Shown here: positions 25,799 to 33,695 of the stretch, piece after piece
Position numbering within the stretch: position 1 is the first letter of the stretch
How the letters are laid out: each line of letters begins with the position of its first letter
DNA from: Clostridium sp.
GTDB lineage: Bacteria > Bacteroidota > Bacteroidia > Bacteroidales > Bacteroidaceae
Direction of reading: 5' to 3'
DNA length: 33,695 bases
Assembly: GCA_023663705.1 (NCBI GenBank)
Contig: JAMPGY010000026.1
Coordinates: 1-33,695, forward strand
Made by a program: the position numbers and the translations under genes
The notes under the pieces: generated by a model
What the model saw: only the letters and a program-made list of their open reading frames with translations
Told to the model about the DNA's origin: nothing
The model's database searches: none

Positions 25799-28633
25799 TT
25801 ACAATTTGGCCTTAACCTCCACTTCCTGGTAGGTTTCGATAATATCTCCCTCGCGGATATCGTTGTAGTTGACCAGACTGATACCGCACTCGAAGTTCAG
25901 ACCCACTTCCTTCACGTCGTCCTTGAAACGCTTCAAGGCATTGATCTGGCCCGTGTGCACCACAATGCCGTCGCGAATCAGACGTGCCTTGTCCGAGCGG
26001 TGTACCTTACCATCCGACACAAACGCACCGGCCACGGTGCCCACCTTGCTGATATGATAAACCTGACGTACATCCAGCTGGGCAGTCACCTCTTCCTTCA
26101 GTTCCGGAGCCAACATGCCCTCCATGGCGGCCTTCACCTCCTCGATGGCATCGTAGATGATGGAGTAGAGACGGATGTCCACACCCTGCATCTCGGCCGA
26201 TTTGCGGGCCATGGCCGACGGGCGCACCTGGAAGCCGATGATGATGGCCTCCGAAGCGGCGGCCAAAGCCACATCGCTCTCGGATATCTGACCCACGGCC
26301 TTGTGGATCACATTCACGGCAATCTTTTCGGTGGAGAGCTTGATCAGGGAGTCGCTCAACGCCTCGATAGAGCCGTCCACGTCGCCCTTCACAATCACGT
26401 TCAGTTCCTGGAATCCGCCCAATGCGATACGGCGTCCCACCTCGTCCAGCGTGAGCATCTTCTGCGTGCGCAGTCCCTGCTCGCGCTGCAGCTGCTCGCG
26501 CTTGCCGGCTATCTCGCGGGCTTCCTGCTCGGTTTCCATCACATGGAAGGTGTCACCGGCCGTGGGGGCTCCGTTCAGTCCCAATATGGTGGCGGCCTGA
26601 GCCGGACCGATTTCCTTCACGCGCTGGTTGCGCTCGTTGAACATGGCTTTCACACGACCGAAGTTCGTTCCGGCCAGCACGATGTCGCCGATACGCAAGG
26701 TTCCGTTGGAGACCAGCACCGTGGCCACATAGCCACGTCCCTTGTCCAGCGAGGATTCGATGATGGAACCCGTGGCCTTGCGGTTGGGGTTGGCCTTCAG
26801 ATCCAGCATCTCGGCCTCGAGCAACACCTTCTCCATCAATTCGGCCACACCGTCTCCCTTTTTGGCAGAGATGTCCTGGCTCTGGTACTTACCGCCCCAG
26901 TCTTCCACCAGGAAATTCATGGCAGCCAGCCCCTCCTTGATTTTGTCGGGGTTGGCCGCAGGCTTATCCACCTTGTTTATCGCAAACACGATGGGCACAT
27001 TGGCAGCCACGGCGTGGTTGATAGCCTCCTTGGTCTGAGGCATGATGTCGTCATCGGCGGCGATGATGATGATGGCGATATCCGTCACCTGGGCACCACG
27101 GGCACGCATGGCGGTAAATGCCTCATGACCGGGCGTGTCCAGGAAGGTGATGTGACGTCCGTCTTCCATGCGCACATTGTATGCTCCGATGTGCTGGGTG
27201 ATGCCACCGGCCTCACCGGCAATCACGTTCGTCTTGCGGATATAGTCGAGCAGCGAGGTCTTACCGTGGTCCACATGACCCATCACCGTAACGATGGGAG
27301 CGCGCGGCACCAGATCTTCCTCGTCATCCTCCTCTTCGGTTACGGCTTCAGACACCTCCGCACTCACGTATTCCGTCTTGAACCCGAACTCCTCGGCCAC
27401 GATGTTGATGGTCTCGGCGTCCAGACGCTGGTTGATGGAAACCATGATGCCGATGCTCATGCAAGTGCCGATAACCTGGGTCACGGCCACGTTCATCATT
27501 GAAGCCAGCTCGTTGGCAGTCACGAACTCGGTCAGTTTCAACACCTTGCTCTCCGCAGCCCGCTCTTCCAGCTGTTCCTCCATGTTGGCACGGGCGTTAT
27601 CGCGCTTTTCCTTGCGGTATTTGGCGCCCTTTCCGGCCTTGCTCTTGTTGGTCAGACGTGCGAGCGTCTCCTTTACCTGCTTGGCAACATCCTCTTCCGT
27701 CACCTCAGCCTTGGGCTGCTGTTGCGGTTTCTTGCGGTTGTTATGCTTTCCGCCGGCATTGGCGGAATGATTGTTGTTATTGTTGCCGTTATTCTTTTTC
27801 CCGGCCTGCGCTCCGCTGTTCTGTCCGCCCTGTGTACCGACAGAAGACACGTCCACACGTTCCTTGCCGATGCGGACACGCTTTTTCTTCTCTCCCGTTG
27901 CCGTTTTGGCTGCATCGCCCTGACGGCGGGGATCCTGCTGGCTACGCTTGTCCTCGCGTTCCTTGCGACGCTCTTCCTTGCTCTTTTTCTTCGGACGGGT
28001 AGACTGGTTCAGACTGGCCAGGTCAATACGCCCCTTTACCACCAGTTGCGGCCCGGTCTGACCGGTTTTGTTCAGACGGAACACTCCGTTCTCTTCCGTT
28101 CCTATCGCCTGATCCGTCGGCGTCGGCGTTGGTGTCGTCACGATCTGCGGTTCCTCCGGAACGACTTTCACTTCCGGTTGCTTCGGTTCCGCCGCAGCAG
28201 CGGCGACCACCGGCTCACTCTGCCGGGGAGTCTCCTCCACGGCAGGTGCTACGGATGCAACCGTTTCTTCCTGCGCCGGCTTGGCCGGTGCGGCAGTTTT
28301 CTCACCGTTGAGATTATCCAGGTCGATATGTCCCACCACTTTGGGCCGACGCTCCAGGGTAGCACTTGTCTTGATTTCCACCGTCTGAGGCTCCCGAAGA
28401 GTAATCGTTTCCTTCTTCTCTTTGTTCTGACGCTGCTTGCTCAGGATGGTAGCATCCTTGCGCAAGCCCTTGTCGGTCTTGAACTCGGCTACCAACAAAG
28501 CATACTGTTCGTCGGTAATCTTTGCTGAGGGGTTGGCCTCCACGTCGCTGAATCCTTTCTTCTGCAAAAATTCAACGGCGGTCTGAAGCCCCACATTGCA
28601 TTCCTTAATTACTTTGTTTAATCTAATACTCAT
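25799..28633 (-). CDS. infB: Translation initiation factor IF-2
   Basis: This GTPase places initiator fMet-tRNA on the 30S subunit and promotes subunit joining. At 944 residues it has a long N-terminal part: an IF2_N helical domain (about 1-60), a Pro/Ala/Glu-rich linker, a charged Lys/Arg-rich stretch with an Asn-rich tract, and a second IF2_N-like segment (about 365-415). The G domain begins with GHVDHGKT at 452-459, followed by the IGAYNV effector region, DTPGHEAF and NKVDKP. Domains II to IV complete the protein. The [19 protein letters not shown] stretch is typical of IF-2. It lies 3 nt after nusA and 8 nt before cvpA, in the classic rimP-nusA-infB order. Confidence 0.97.
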   Translation of the reverse strand: MSIRLNKVIKECNVGLQTAVEFLQKKGFSDVEANPSAKITDEQYALLVAEFKTDKGLRKDATILSKQRQNKEKKETITLREPQTVEIKTSATLERRPKVVGHIDLDNLNGEKTAAPAKPAQEETVASVAPAVEETPRQSEPVVAAAAAEPKQPEVKVVPEEPQIVTTPTPTPTDQAIGTEENGVFRLNKTGQTGPQLVVKGRIDLASLNQSTRPKKKSKEERRKEREDKRSQQDPRRQGDAAKTATGEKKKRVRIGKERVDVSSVGTQGGQNSGAQAGKKNNGNNNNNHSANAGGKHNNRKKPQQQPKAEVTEEDVAKQVKETLARLTNKSKAGKGAKYRKEKRDNARANMEEQLEERAAESKVLKLTEFVTANELASMMNVAVTQVIGTCMSIGIMVSINQRLDAETINIVAEEFGFKTEYVSAEVSEAVTEEEDDEEDLVPRAPIVTVMGHVDHGKTSLLDYIRKTNVIAGEAGGITQHIGAYNVRMEDGRHITFLDTPGHEAFTAMRARGAQVTDIAIIIIAADDDIMPQTKEAINHAVAANVPIVFAINKVDKPAANPDKIKEGLAAMNFLVEDWGGKYQSQDISAKKGDGVAELMEKVLLEAEMLDLKANPNRKATGSIIESSLDKGRGYVATVLVSNGTLRIGDIVLAGTNFGRVKAMFNERNQRVKEIGPAQAATILGLNGAPTAGDTFHVMETEQEAREIAGKREQLQREQGLRTQKMLTLDEVGRRIALGGFQELNVIVKGDVDGSIEALSDSLIKLSTEKIAVNVIHKAVGQISESDVALAAASEAIIIGFQVRPSAMARKSAEMQGVDIRLYSIIYDAIEEVKAAMEGMLAPELKEEVTAQLDVRQVYHISKVGTVAGAFVSDGKVHRSDKARLIRDGIVVHTGQINALKRFKDDVKEVGLNFECGISLVNYNDIREGDIIETYQEVEVKAKL

Positions 28634-28636
28634 ACG

Positions 28637-29896
28637 TTACTCTTCAAATTCTTCTCTTAATATTCTTAACACGTCGTCAACGGTTTCCTCTTCCAGGTCG
28701 GCGCGGGAAATCAGCATCTCACGGGGAGCGTTCAGCACATCCTTGGCTGTCACCATGCCAATCTTTTTCAACTCCTCGATTACCCACGGTTCGATCGCAT
28801 TGGAGAACTCATCCAGATAAACGTCATCATCTTCCTCCTCGTTGTTTTCCACTTCGCGGAACACATCTATCGTATACTCGGTCAGCATGCTGGCCAACTT
28901 GATATTCATACCGCCCTTACCGATGGCCAACGACACCTGATCGGGATCCAGATACACCTCAGCCTTACGCTCCTCCTCGTTGAGATGGATGCTGTTCACG
29001 CGGGCCGGACTGAGCGCGCGGGTGATGAACAGAGAGGTGTTGGCCGTGAACGGAATCACGTCGATGTTCTCGTTGCGCAACTCACGCACGATGCCATGCA
29101 CACGGCTACCCTTCACGCCCACGCAGGCTCCCACCGGATCGATGCGGTCGTCGTAACTTTCCACCGCCACCTTCGCGCGCTCGCCCGGGATGCGGGCAAT
29201 CTTCTTGATAGTGATCAGGCCATCGTTGATCTCGGGCACCTCGGCCTCCAGCAGACGCTGCAGGAAGACGGGTGATGTGCGGCTGAGGATAATCTTGGGG
29301 TTGTTGTTCGTATTGTCCACGCGGAGCACCACGGCACGCGCGGCCTCACCCTTGCGGTAGAAGTCGCCCGGTATCTGCTCCGTCTTGGGCAGCAGCAGTT
29401 CGTTGCCCTCATCGTCCACCAGCAGCATTTCTTTCTTCCACATCTGGTAGACCTCCGCACTGACCACCGAACCCACACGATCCTTATATTTGTTGTACAG
29501 GCTATCGTGCTCCAGTTCCAGAATCTTGCTGGCCAAGGTCTGACGCAAGGTGAGAATGGCGCGGCGGCCGAAGTCCTCGAAGTTCACGCTCTCGCTCACT
29601 TCCTCGCCCACCTCATAGTCGTTGTCTATCTTGCAGGCCTCCGTCAGCGAGATTTCCATGTTGGGATCCGTCACGTTGTCGTCCTCCACCACCGTGCGGT
29701 TGCGGTAGATTTCAAAGTCGCCCTTGTCGGGGTTCACAATCACGTCGTAGTTCTCGTCGCTTCCGAAGAGTTTGGCTATCACACTCCGGAAACTCTCCTC
29801 CAGCACGCTCACCAGCGTGGCGCGGTCTATATTCTTGGTTTCTTTAAATTCTGCAAATGTGTCAATCAGATTGACCGATGCGTCTTTCTTTGCCAT
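28637..29896 (-). CDS. nusA: Transcription termination/antitermination protein NusA
   Basis: NusA binds RNA polymerase and nascent RNA to control pausing, termination and antitermination. The 419-residue protein has the N-terminal polymerase-binding domain (about 1-130), an S1 domain (about 135-200, GSVVSAEVYQMWKKEMLL...KTEQIPGD), and two KH domains (KVAVESYDDRIDPVGACVGVKGSRV and VSLAIGKGGMNIKLASML). The C-terminal region is short, with one helix-hairpin-helix-like segment (VIEELKKIGMVTAKDVLNAP) instead of the two acidic repeats of the E. coli protein, as usual outside Proteobacteria. It lies 6 nt after rimP and 3 nt before infB. Confidence 0.96.
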   Translation of the reverse strand: MAKKDASVNLIDTFAEFKETKNIDRATLVSVLEESFRSVIAKLFGSDENYDVIVNPDKGDFEIYRNRTVVEDDNVTDPNMEISLTEACKIDNDYEVGEEVSESVNFEDFGRRAILTLRQTLASKILELEHDSLYNKYKDRVGSVVSAEVYQMWKKEMLLVDDEGNELLLPKTEQIPGDFYRKGEAARAVVLRVDNTNNNPKIILSRTSPVFLQRLLEAEVPEINDGLITIKKIARIPGERAKVAVESYDDRIDPVGACVGVKGSRVHGIVRELRNENIDVIPFTANTSLFITRALSPARVNSIHLNEEERKAEVYLDPDQVSLAIGKGGMNIKLASMLTEYTIDVFREVENNEEEDDDVYLDEFSNAIEPWVIEELKKIGMVTAKDVLNAPREMLISRADLEEETVDDVLRILREEFEE

Positions 29897-29902
29897 AATC
29901 CT

Positions 29903-30370
29903 TTATTTAAAGCTTATTAAGTATTTTGTATATTTGACTTCCTCAAACGTGTAGCGGTGATCCTGCTCCACCATGCGGGGGCGCTTGGCGCCCTCCTCTT
30001 TCACTTTCGCACTGACAGACACCACAAAGTCGTTCTCGCCCACTTCCTTCAGCACGCCCTTCAGCTTCTTGCCGTCCTTGGTCAGCACTTCCACGTCCTT
30101 GCCGATGTGGTTCACATACTGACGGTGCACTTTGAAGGGCTGACCGATACCGGCGCTGCCCACTTCCAGTTCATAGTCTTCCTCATCCCGGCTCAGGCGT
30201 CCTTCGATAAACCGGCTCAGTTCCACACAGTCCTCAATCCAAACACCCTCGGCATGATCGATTTCAACGACGATACGATCGTCCGGCGTCACCAGAATGT
30301 CCACCAGGAAATAATCCTTTCCCTCCAGCCATTCCTCAACCAATTGCTTTACAATACTTTTTTCTATCAT
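29903..30370 (-). CDS. rimP: Ribosome maturation factor RimP
   Basis: RimP helps assemble the 30S ribosomal subunit. The 155-residue protein has the two-domain structure of the family. The N-terminal alpha/beta domain includes FLVDILVTPDDRIVVEIDHAEGVWIEDCVELSRFIEGRL and YELEVGSAGIGQPFKVHRQYVNHIG (the E-V-S-S/A-P/I-G signature region). The C-terminal SH3-like barrel includes KDVEVLTKDGKKLKGVLKEVGENDFVVSV. Here the signature reads GSAGIGQP rather than the common SSPGLDRP. It opens the rimP-nusA-infB-cvpA operon and is preceded by a promoter box and a leader hairpin. Confidence 0.93.
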   Translation of the reverse strand: MIEKSIVKQLVEEWLEGKDYFLVDILVTPDDRIVVEIDHAEGVWIEDCVELSRFIEGRLSRDEEDYELEVGSAGIGQPFKVHRQYVNHIGKDVEVLTKDGKKLKGVLKEVGENDFVVSVSAKVKEEGAKRPRMVEQDHRYTFEEVKYTKYLISFK

Positions 30371-30389
30371 CTGGTTCGTATTAAATGCA

Positions 30390-30417
30390 AAGTGAGGGAC
30401 CGCTCAGCCCCTCACTT
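30390..30417 (-). terminator. Hairpin between the 30466 gene and rimP (terminator or rimP leader attenuator)
   Basis: AAGTGAGGG (30390-30398) pairs with CCCTCACTT (30409-30417) over 9 bp with a 10-nt loop. On the minus strand it is followed by TGCATTT. The probable rimP promoter box lies upstream at 30431-30438, so the hairpin would fall inside the rimP leader (expected start near 30425). It could end the upstream transcript, attenuate rimP-nusA-infB, or both. Confidence 0.55.
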
Positions 30418-30430
30418 CATCTTACAAGTG

Positions 30431-30438
30431 CAAATATA
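30431..30438 (-). promoter_or_regulatory. -7 element of the rimP operon promoter
   Basis: The minus strand reads TATATTTG, matching TAnnTTTG, 61 nt upstream of the rimP ATG. No good -33 element is seen at the usual spacing. Confidence 0.5.
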
Positions 30439-30465
30439 CAGGTTTTCAGACTTTGAAACAACATT

Positions 30466-30891
30466 TTAGTGCTTTTTTTCGTCCCGGACGGCATTTTTCG
30501 TGTCTGACTGGCGCATTTTCACGCCGCCGGCCTCCTTCGTGAGGTTCACCACGGGGTGTCCTTGCTCCAGCGTGAAGGTGTAGAGCACGTCCAGCCGGGC
30601 GTCGCCCACCATCAGCACGTCCTGTTCCCCGCACCCCTCGGCCGGCAGACTGAAATCCGCGCCCGCAACCACGCCGTCAAACAGCAGGCTGTCATTGAGG
30701 TGAACCTGAATACTGTCTCCCTCAAACGATTCGGAGAAACGTATCGTGTAGCCGGACGCGGCTACCGGAGCGGCAGTGCCGTTCGGGAAACACCACACCC
30801 AGAAGGCCACCACCACGATGAAGACCACCACGGCCAGCGACATAACACCGAGCATGATCTGCCGGTTGTGATTCAGTTTTTTGTTTCGCAT
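30466..30891 (-). CDS. Hypothetical single-pass membrane protein
   Basis: A 141-residue protein with a short basic N-terminus (MRNKKLNHNR) and one membrane helix (about 12-34, IMLGVMSLAVVVFIVVVAFWVW), so the remaining 105 residues probably face the periplasm. That part is beta-rich (YTIRFSESFEGDSIQVHLNDSLLFDGVVAG, DVLMVGDARLDVLYTFTLEQGHPVVNL) and could be a small sandwich; the C-terminal 20 residues are charged and likely disordered. I do not recognise a family. It starts 3 nt after the S41 protease gene, so it is almost certainly co-transcribed and may assist or be regulated by that protease. Confidence 0.7.
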   Translation of the reverse strand: MRNKKLNHNRQIMLGVMSLAVVVFIVVVAFWVWCFPNGTAAPVAASGYTIRFSESFEGDSIQVHLNDSLLFDGVVAGADFSLPAEGCGEQDVLMVGDARLDVLYTFTLEQGHPVVNLTKEAGGVKMRQSDTKNAVRDEKKH

Positions 30892-30894
30892 CGT

Positions 30895-32550
30895 TTATTT
30901 CTGTTTTCCAAGCAATTCGTCATACACTCCCTCGGTGGTCAATATTCTCATCGCCTCCTTCAGGTCCACATCATCCTTCAGGTGCTGCACAATCGTGCCT
31001 TTCTGATAATAATAGCGGGGGATGATCTCGTCCACGATCAGCGACCGGATTTCTTTCCGGTTCTTGCGCAGGTCGCCCTCCAGATCCGGCGTCAGCAGTT
31101 CCTTCAGCTCGTCCAGTTTGTCCTTGGCGCGGTCATACACCCCGTCTCTCCGCAGGGTCTTTTCAAGCACGTCCACAATGCTGCTGCTCCGGTATTTGCA
31201 GGCGAAGCCACTGTCCACCATCTCGCGCACAAAGGCGTCGTAGTCCTCGTCCGAGAGCTCAAACTCACCGGCGGGAGCTATTTCCTTGTGATCCGCCACG
31301 TAGCGGGTGACATAATTGAACAGTTCGTCACTGGCCGCCACCTCATACACGATATCCGCCAGACTGTCCGGACGCACCACCACATCCGGCTTGATGCCGC
31401 CGCCGTCACGCACCTCACGCCCCGCAGCCGTGTGGAACACCCGCGTCAGACTGTCCGGCACCGTACCCACGGATCCGTCCGCATTCAGATGACGGTAATC
31501 ATAGGCCTGTATACACCGTCCGCTGGGGATGTAATACCGGCTTGTAGTCACTTTCAGATTGCCGTGATACGGCGTATCGCGCAAGGTCTGAACCAGCCCT
31601 TTCCCATACGTGCGCATACCGACAATCACCGCCCTGTCCAGATCCTGCAAGGCACCGCTCACGATCTCGGCGGCCGAAGCCGATCCTCCGTCCACCAACA
31701 CCACTAAAGGCATCCCGGCATCCAACGGAGGTTTCTGCGTGAAGTATTCCATATTGGAGGAGGACAACTTGCCTTTGGTGTAAACCACCTTCTGTCCCTT
31801 GGGCACAAACAGGCTCACGATTTCCACAGCCTCGGCCAACGAGCCACCGGGATTTCCCCTCAGATCAAAAACCAGCGACTGCATCCCCTGCTCTTTCAAA
31901 TCCACTATGGCCCGGCGCACTTCACGCGAACAGCCATCCGTGAAACTGTTCAGCATCAGATAGCCCGTCCCGCCGGTCAACATGCCGTAGTAGGGCACGG
32001 CCGGCAATTGTATATTCTCGCGGGTTATCTTCAAGGCAACGGGGGCGTCCGTCCCGGGACGCTTCACCGTCAGCACAAAACGCGTGCCGGCATCTCCTCT
32101 CAGCAAACGGCTCACCTCGGTGGTGGACATGCCTTTCACGTCCTTGTCATCCACTTTCAGTATCACGTCGCCGGCCTTCACCCCGGCCACATCCGAAGGG
32201 CTGCCTTCATAAGGTTCGGCTATCACCACACGATCTTCCGACTTTATATAACGGATCACCGACCCGATACCGGCATATTTTCCGGTGGTCATCGTCTTCA
32301 GATCGTCCATGTTGGTCTCGGCGAAATGCACCGTGAAGGGATCCACCTTGTTCAGCATGGCGTTGATGGCCCAGCCTATCACGGTGTCCGCGCTCAACGT
32401 ATCCACATAGAAGCGGTCGAGTTGCTTATATATGTTGTTGAATATCTCCAGATTCTTGGAGATCTCGAAATTGTGGTTGCCGGACTCCTGCGCTGCAGAC
32501 CGACCGGCACACATCCAAGCCACCACAAGGCCTAATATCAGTTTCTTCAT
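30895..32550 (-). CDS. S41 family C-terminal processing peptidase
   Basis: A 551-residue exported protease of the CtpA/Prc (tail-specific) type, acting in the periplasm on protein C-termini. The N-terminus has a signal peptide (LILGLVVAWMCAGRSAAQE). A PDZ domain covers about 85-175 (GIGSVIRYIKSEDRVVIAEPYEGSPSDVAGVKAGDVILKVDD). The S41 core has SLVFDLRGNPGGSL and GGSASAAEIVSGAL with the catalytic S292, and K317 in TYGKG exactly 25 residues later, as in E. coli Prc. A C-terminal helical region of about 150 residues follows. It lies 24 nt after the pfkB-type kinase gene and 3 nt before a small membrane protein gene, probably one operon. Confidence 0.93.
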   Translation of the reverse strand: MKKLILGLVVAWMCAGRSAAQESGNHNFEISKNLEIFNNIYKQLDRFYVDTLSADTVIGWAINAMLNKVDPFTVHFAETNMDDLKTMTTGKYAGIGSVIRYIKSEDRVVIAEPYEGSPSDVAGVKAGDVILKVDDKDVKGMSTTEVSRLLRGDAGTRFVLTVKRPGTDAPVALKITRENIQLPAVPYYGMLTGGTGYLMLNSFTDGCSREVRRAIVDLKEQGMQSLVFDLRGNPGGSLAEAVEIVSLFVPKGQKVVYTKGKLSSSNMEYFTQKPPLDAGMPLVVLVDGGSASAAEIVSGALQDLDRAVIVGMRTYGKGLVQTLRDTPYHGNLKVTTSRYYIPSGRCIQAYDYRHLNADGSVGTVPDSLTRVFHTAAGREVRDGGGIKPDVVVRPDSLADIVYEVAASDELFNYVTRYVADHKEIAPAGEFELSDEDYDAFVREMVDSGFACKYRSSSIVDVLEKTLRRDGVYDRAKDKLDELKELLTPDLEGDLRKNRKEIRSLIVDEIIPRYYYQKGTIVQHLKDDVDLKEAMRILTTEGVYDELLGKQK

Positions 32551-32574
32551 CTTGCAAAAATATACAAATACACG

Positions 32575-33558
32575 CTACCCACCCACAATCCGGCACACAT
32601 TTAACCTTATTTCATTCCACTCTTCTTCCGACAGGGATGTACCCATCACACCGACGGCCTTTCCGCCCATCAGATTGCCCGCACGGACACATTGCTCCAG
32701 TCCGCAACCGTTCATCAGGCCATACAGGAAACCACCGGCAAAGAAATCGCCGGCCGCCGTCGTGTCCACCACCCGTTCCACCGGTCCGCAAGCCACCGTC
32801 ACGCGCTCACCGCCCCGGCAGGCCATAGCTCCCCGGGCTCCCAACTTCACCACTGCAGTCCCGCACAATGCGCCCAAATCCGTCAGCGCCTCTTCCGGAG
32901 CTTTCCCGGTAAAGGCCAGTGCCTCCTCCTCGTTGGCCAGCACGATGTCCACATACCGGGTCAGCAGACGGGCGAAGAAGTCGCGGTCGGCCTTCACCAC
33001 ATTGTAGCTTGCCATATCCAGCGCCACCTTACCTCCCTTCTCGTGCATGACACGCATCGCACGCTCTATCAGCTCATGGTTCTGCACCAGATAACCCTCC
33101 ACATACAGACAATCGTATCCACACAGACAGTCGTCAATCACATCGCAGGGCTCCAGCGTGGCCGCCGCACCGAGATAAGTGGCAAAGGCGCGCTCGGCAT
33201 CATCCGACACGAAGGTTGAGGCCACTCCCGTGTGCAGGCCGCACTCCGTCAGATGCAGTTCCACTCCTTTGCTTCTGAATGTATCCGCAAAAAAACGGCC
33301 GTAATCATCACGCCCCACCTTTCCTATATATCCGGCCTGTGCCCCCAGAGCCGACAAGACCAATATCGTGTTTGCCGCCGAACCGCCCGTAGCACGGGTA
33401 AATTGCCCGGCAGTCAGTCCTGTGGCCAACTCCGTATATCTTCCTTCGTCTATCAACTGCATACTGCCACGCTCCAACCCCAGTTCCGCCAGCCTGTCTT
33501 CTGTCGTACCGGCCAGAACGTCTACCAGAGCATTGCCTATACCTATTATTTTTGCCAT
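32575..33558 (-). CDS. PfkB-family carbohydrate/nucleoside kinase (adenosine kinase-like)
   Basis: A ribokinase-fold kinase that phosphorylates a sugar or nucleoside hydroxyl with ATP. From the ATG at 33558 it has 327 residues. The N-terminal signature GIGNALVDV...TGGSAANTILVLSALGAQAGYIGKVGRDDYG is complete. The C-terminal anion-hole motif reads VDTTAAGDFFAGGFLYGLMNG, with the catalytic Asp but AAGD in place of the usual GAGD. The overall pattern resembles the adenosine kinase-like branch, but the substrate is not certain. The frame is open to 33588, yet the extra ten residues overlap the promoter box. It leads the unit pfkB-ctpA-30466. Confidence 0.92.
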   Translation of the reverse strand: MAKIIGIGNALVDVLAGTTEDRLAELGLERGSMQLIDEGRYTELATGLTAGQFTRATGGSAANTILVLSALGAQAGYIGKVGRDDYGRFFADTFRSKGVELHLTECGLHTGVASTFVSDDAERAFATYLGAAATLEPCDVIDDCLCGYDCLYVEGYLVQNHELIERAMRVMHEKGGKVALDMASYNVVKADRDFFARLLTRYVDIVLANEEEALAFTGKAPEEALTDLGALCGTAVVKLGARGAMACRGGERVTVACGPVERVVDTTAAGDFFAGGFLYGLMNGCGLEQCVRAGNLMGGKAVGVMGTSLSEEEWNEIRLNVCRIVGG

Positions 33559-33574
33559 TTTCTCGTTTTTTTTG

Positions 33575-33582
33575 CAAAGATA
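33575..33582 (-). promoter_or_regulatory. -7 element of the pfkB-type kinase promoter
   Basis: The minus strand reads TATCTTTG, matching TAnnTTTG, 16 nt upstream of the ATG at 33558. It supports that start over the longer frame. The -33 region overlaps the divergent tRNA promoter. Confidence 0.55.
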
Positions 33583-33613
33583 TTGCATATTTCAAAAAAA
33601 ACATCTACTTTTG
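33582..33613 (+). promoter_or_regulatory. tRNA-Asn promoter
   Basis: ATTG (33582-33585), 20 nt, then TACTTTTG (33606-33613) is close to the Bacteroidetes consensus on the plus strand. The tRNA begins 31 nt after the box. Confidence 0.6.
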
Positions 33614-33644
33614 CATCGCAATTCTGAAAAGAATCTGTTTCACT

Positions 33645-33695
33645 GCTTCAGTAGCTCAGTTGGTTAGAGCACCTGACTGTTAATCAGGGGGTCGT
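33645..33695 (+). tRNA. tRNA-Asn (anticodon GUU), 5' part
   Basis: The first 51 nt of a tRNA run to the window edge: a 7-nt acceptor strand (GCTTCAG), TA, a D-arm with GCTCAGTTGGTTAGAGC, then anticodon stem CCTGA/TCAGG around the loop CTGTTAA, giving anticodon GTT (Asn). The variable loop and the start of the T-arm are visible. The T-arm, 3' acceptor strand and CCA lie outside the window. Confidence 0.93.

Noticed and set aside
25769-27502. Long open plus-strand frame (577 codons) opposite infB
   Set aside because: It lies wholly antisense to a certain IF-2 gene, is His/Leu/Val-rich as expected of a reverse-complement frame in codon-biased DNA, and shows no domain.
30556-31707. Plus-strand frame of 383 codons opposite the S41 protease
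   Set aside because: Antisense to a complete protease gene with all catalytic residues; no start context or domain.
32575-33588. Longer start (33588) for the pfkB-type kinase
   Set aside because: The extra residues MQYLCKKNEK would be encoded across the TATCTTTG promoter box, and the conserved fold begins at MAKIIGIGNALVDV.

Overview
This window looks like chromosomal DNA of a gut-type Bacteroidales bacterium (Bacteroides, Phocaeicola or a close relative). Several signs agree. Many upstream regions carry the Bacteroidetes promoter form (TTTG, about 20 nt, TAnnTTTG), and Shine-Dalgarno sequences are mostly absent. The rimP-nusA-infB-cvpA-sufBCDS layout, the secreted glycoside hydrolases with signal peptides and the WYL and LysO proteins also fit. 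The assignment is inferred from content; no database search was possible.

Layout. 1-7280 (+): gyrB with its own promoter and terminator, then a probable two-gene unit of a secreted GH29 alpha-L-fucosidase and a large multidomain GH16 enzyme, closed by a strong terminator. 7281-7589: a convergent intergenic block with four head-to-tail copies of a 22-bp repeat. 7590-8865 (-): ung followed by a cysteine-rich DUF3109-type protein. 9028-10730 (-): a secreted lipocalin-like protein and, upstream, a membrane-bound HTH regulator that is split into two frames at a run of seven Gs. 10835-12352 (-): gpmI. 12353-12772: a promoter region bounded by two 18-bp inverted repeats. 12773-14897 (+): three envelope genes (beta-barrel protein, lipoprotein, probable surface lipoprotein). 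14995-16904 (-): rnhB, a WYL regulator and a small membrane protein. 16962-20237 (+): lysO and a DPP IV-type S9 peptidase. 20327-30370 (-): housekeeping run rimP-nusA-infB-cvpA followed by sufB-sufC-sufD-sufS. 30466-33558 (-): pfkB-type sugar/nucleoside kinase, an S41 C-terminal processing protease and a small membrane protein. 33645 to the end (+): the 5' part of tRNA-Asn(GUU).

How the genes work together. Most of the window is core metabolism and information processing: DNA supercoiling, uracil repair, glycolysis, RNA primer removal, translation initiation, ribosome maturation and Fe-S assembly. The accessory parts are the GH29/GH16 pair, which could act together on host mucin-type or other fucosylated glycans; the lipocalin-like sensor/effector pair; and the envelope operon at 12773. 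The most striking observation is that a near-consensus promoter for that operon lies inside a 159-bp segment flanked by inverted repeats. Each repeat is a palindromic arm pair around an asymmetric 3-bp centre, as expected for an invertible, phase-variable promoter. The second is the G7 tract: deleting one G would join the two halves of the membrane regulator into one 341-residue protein.
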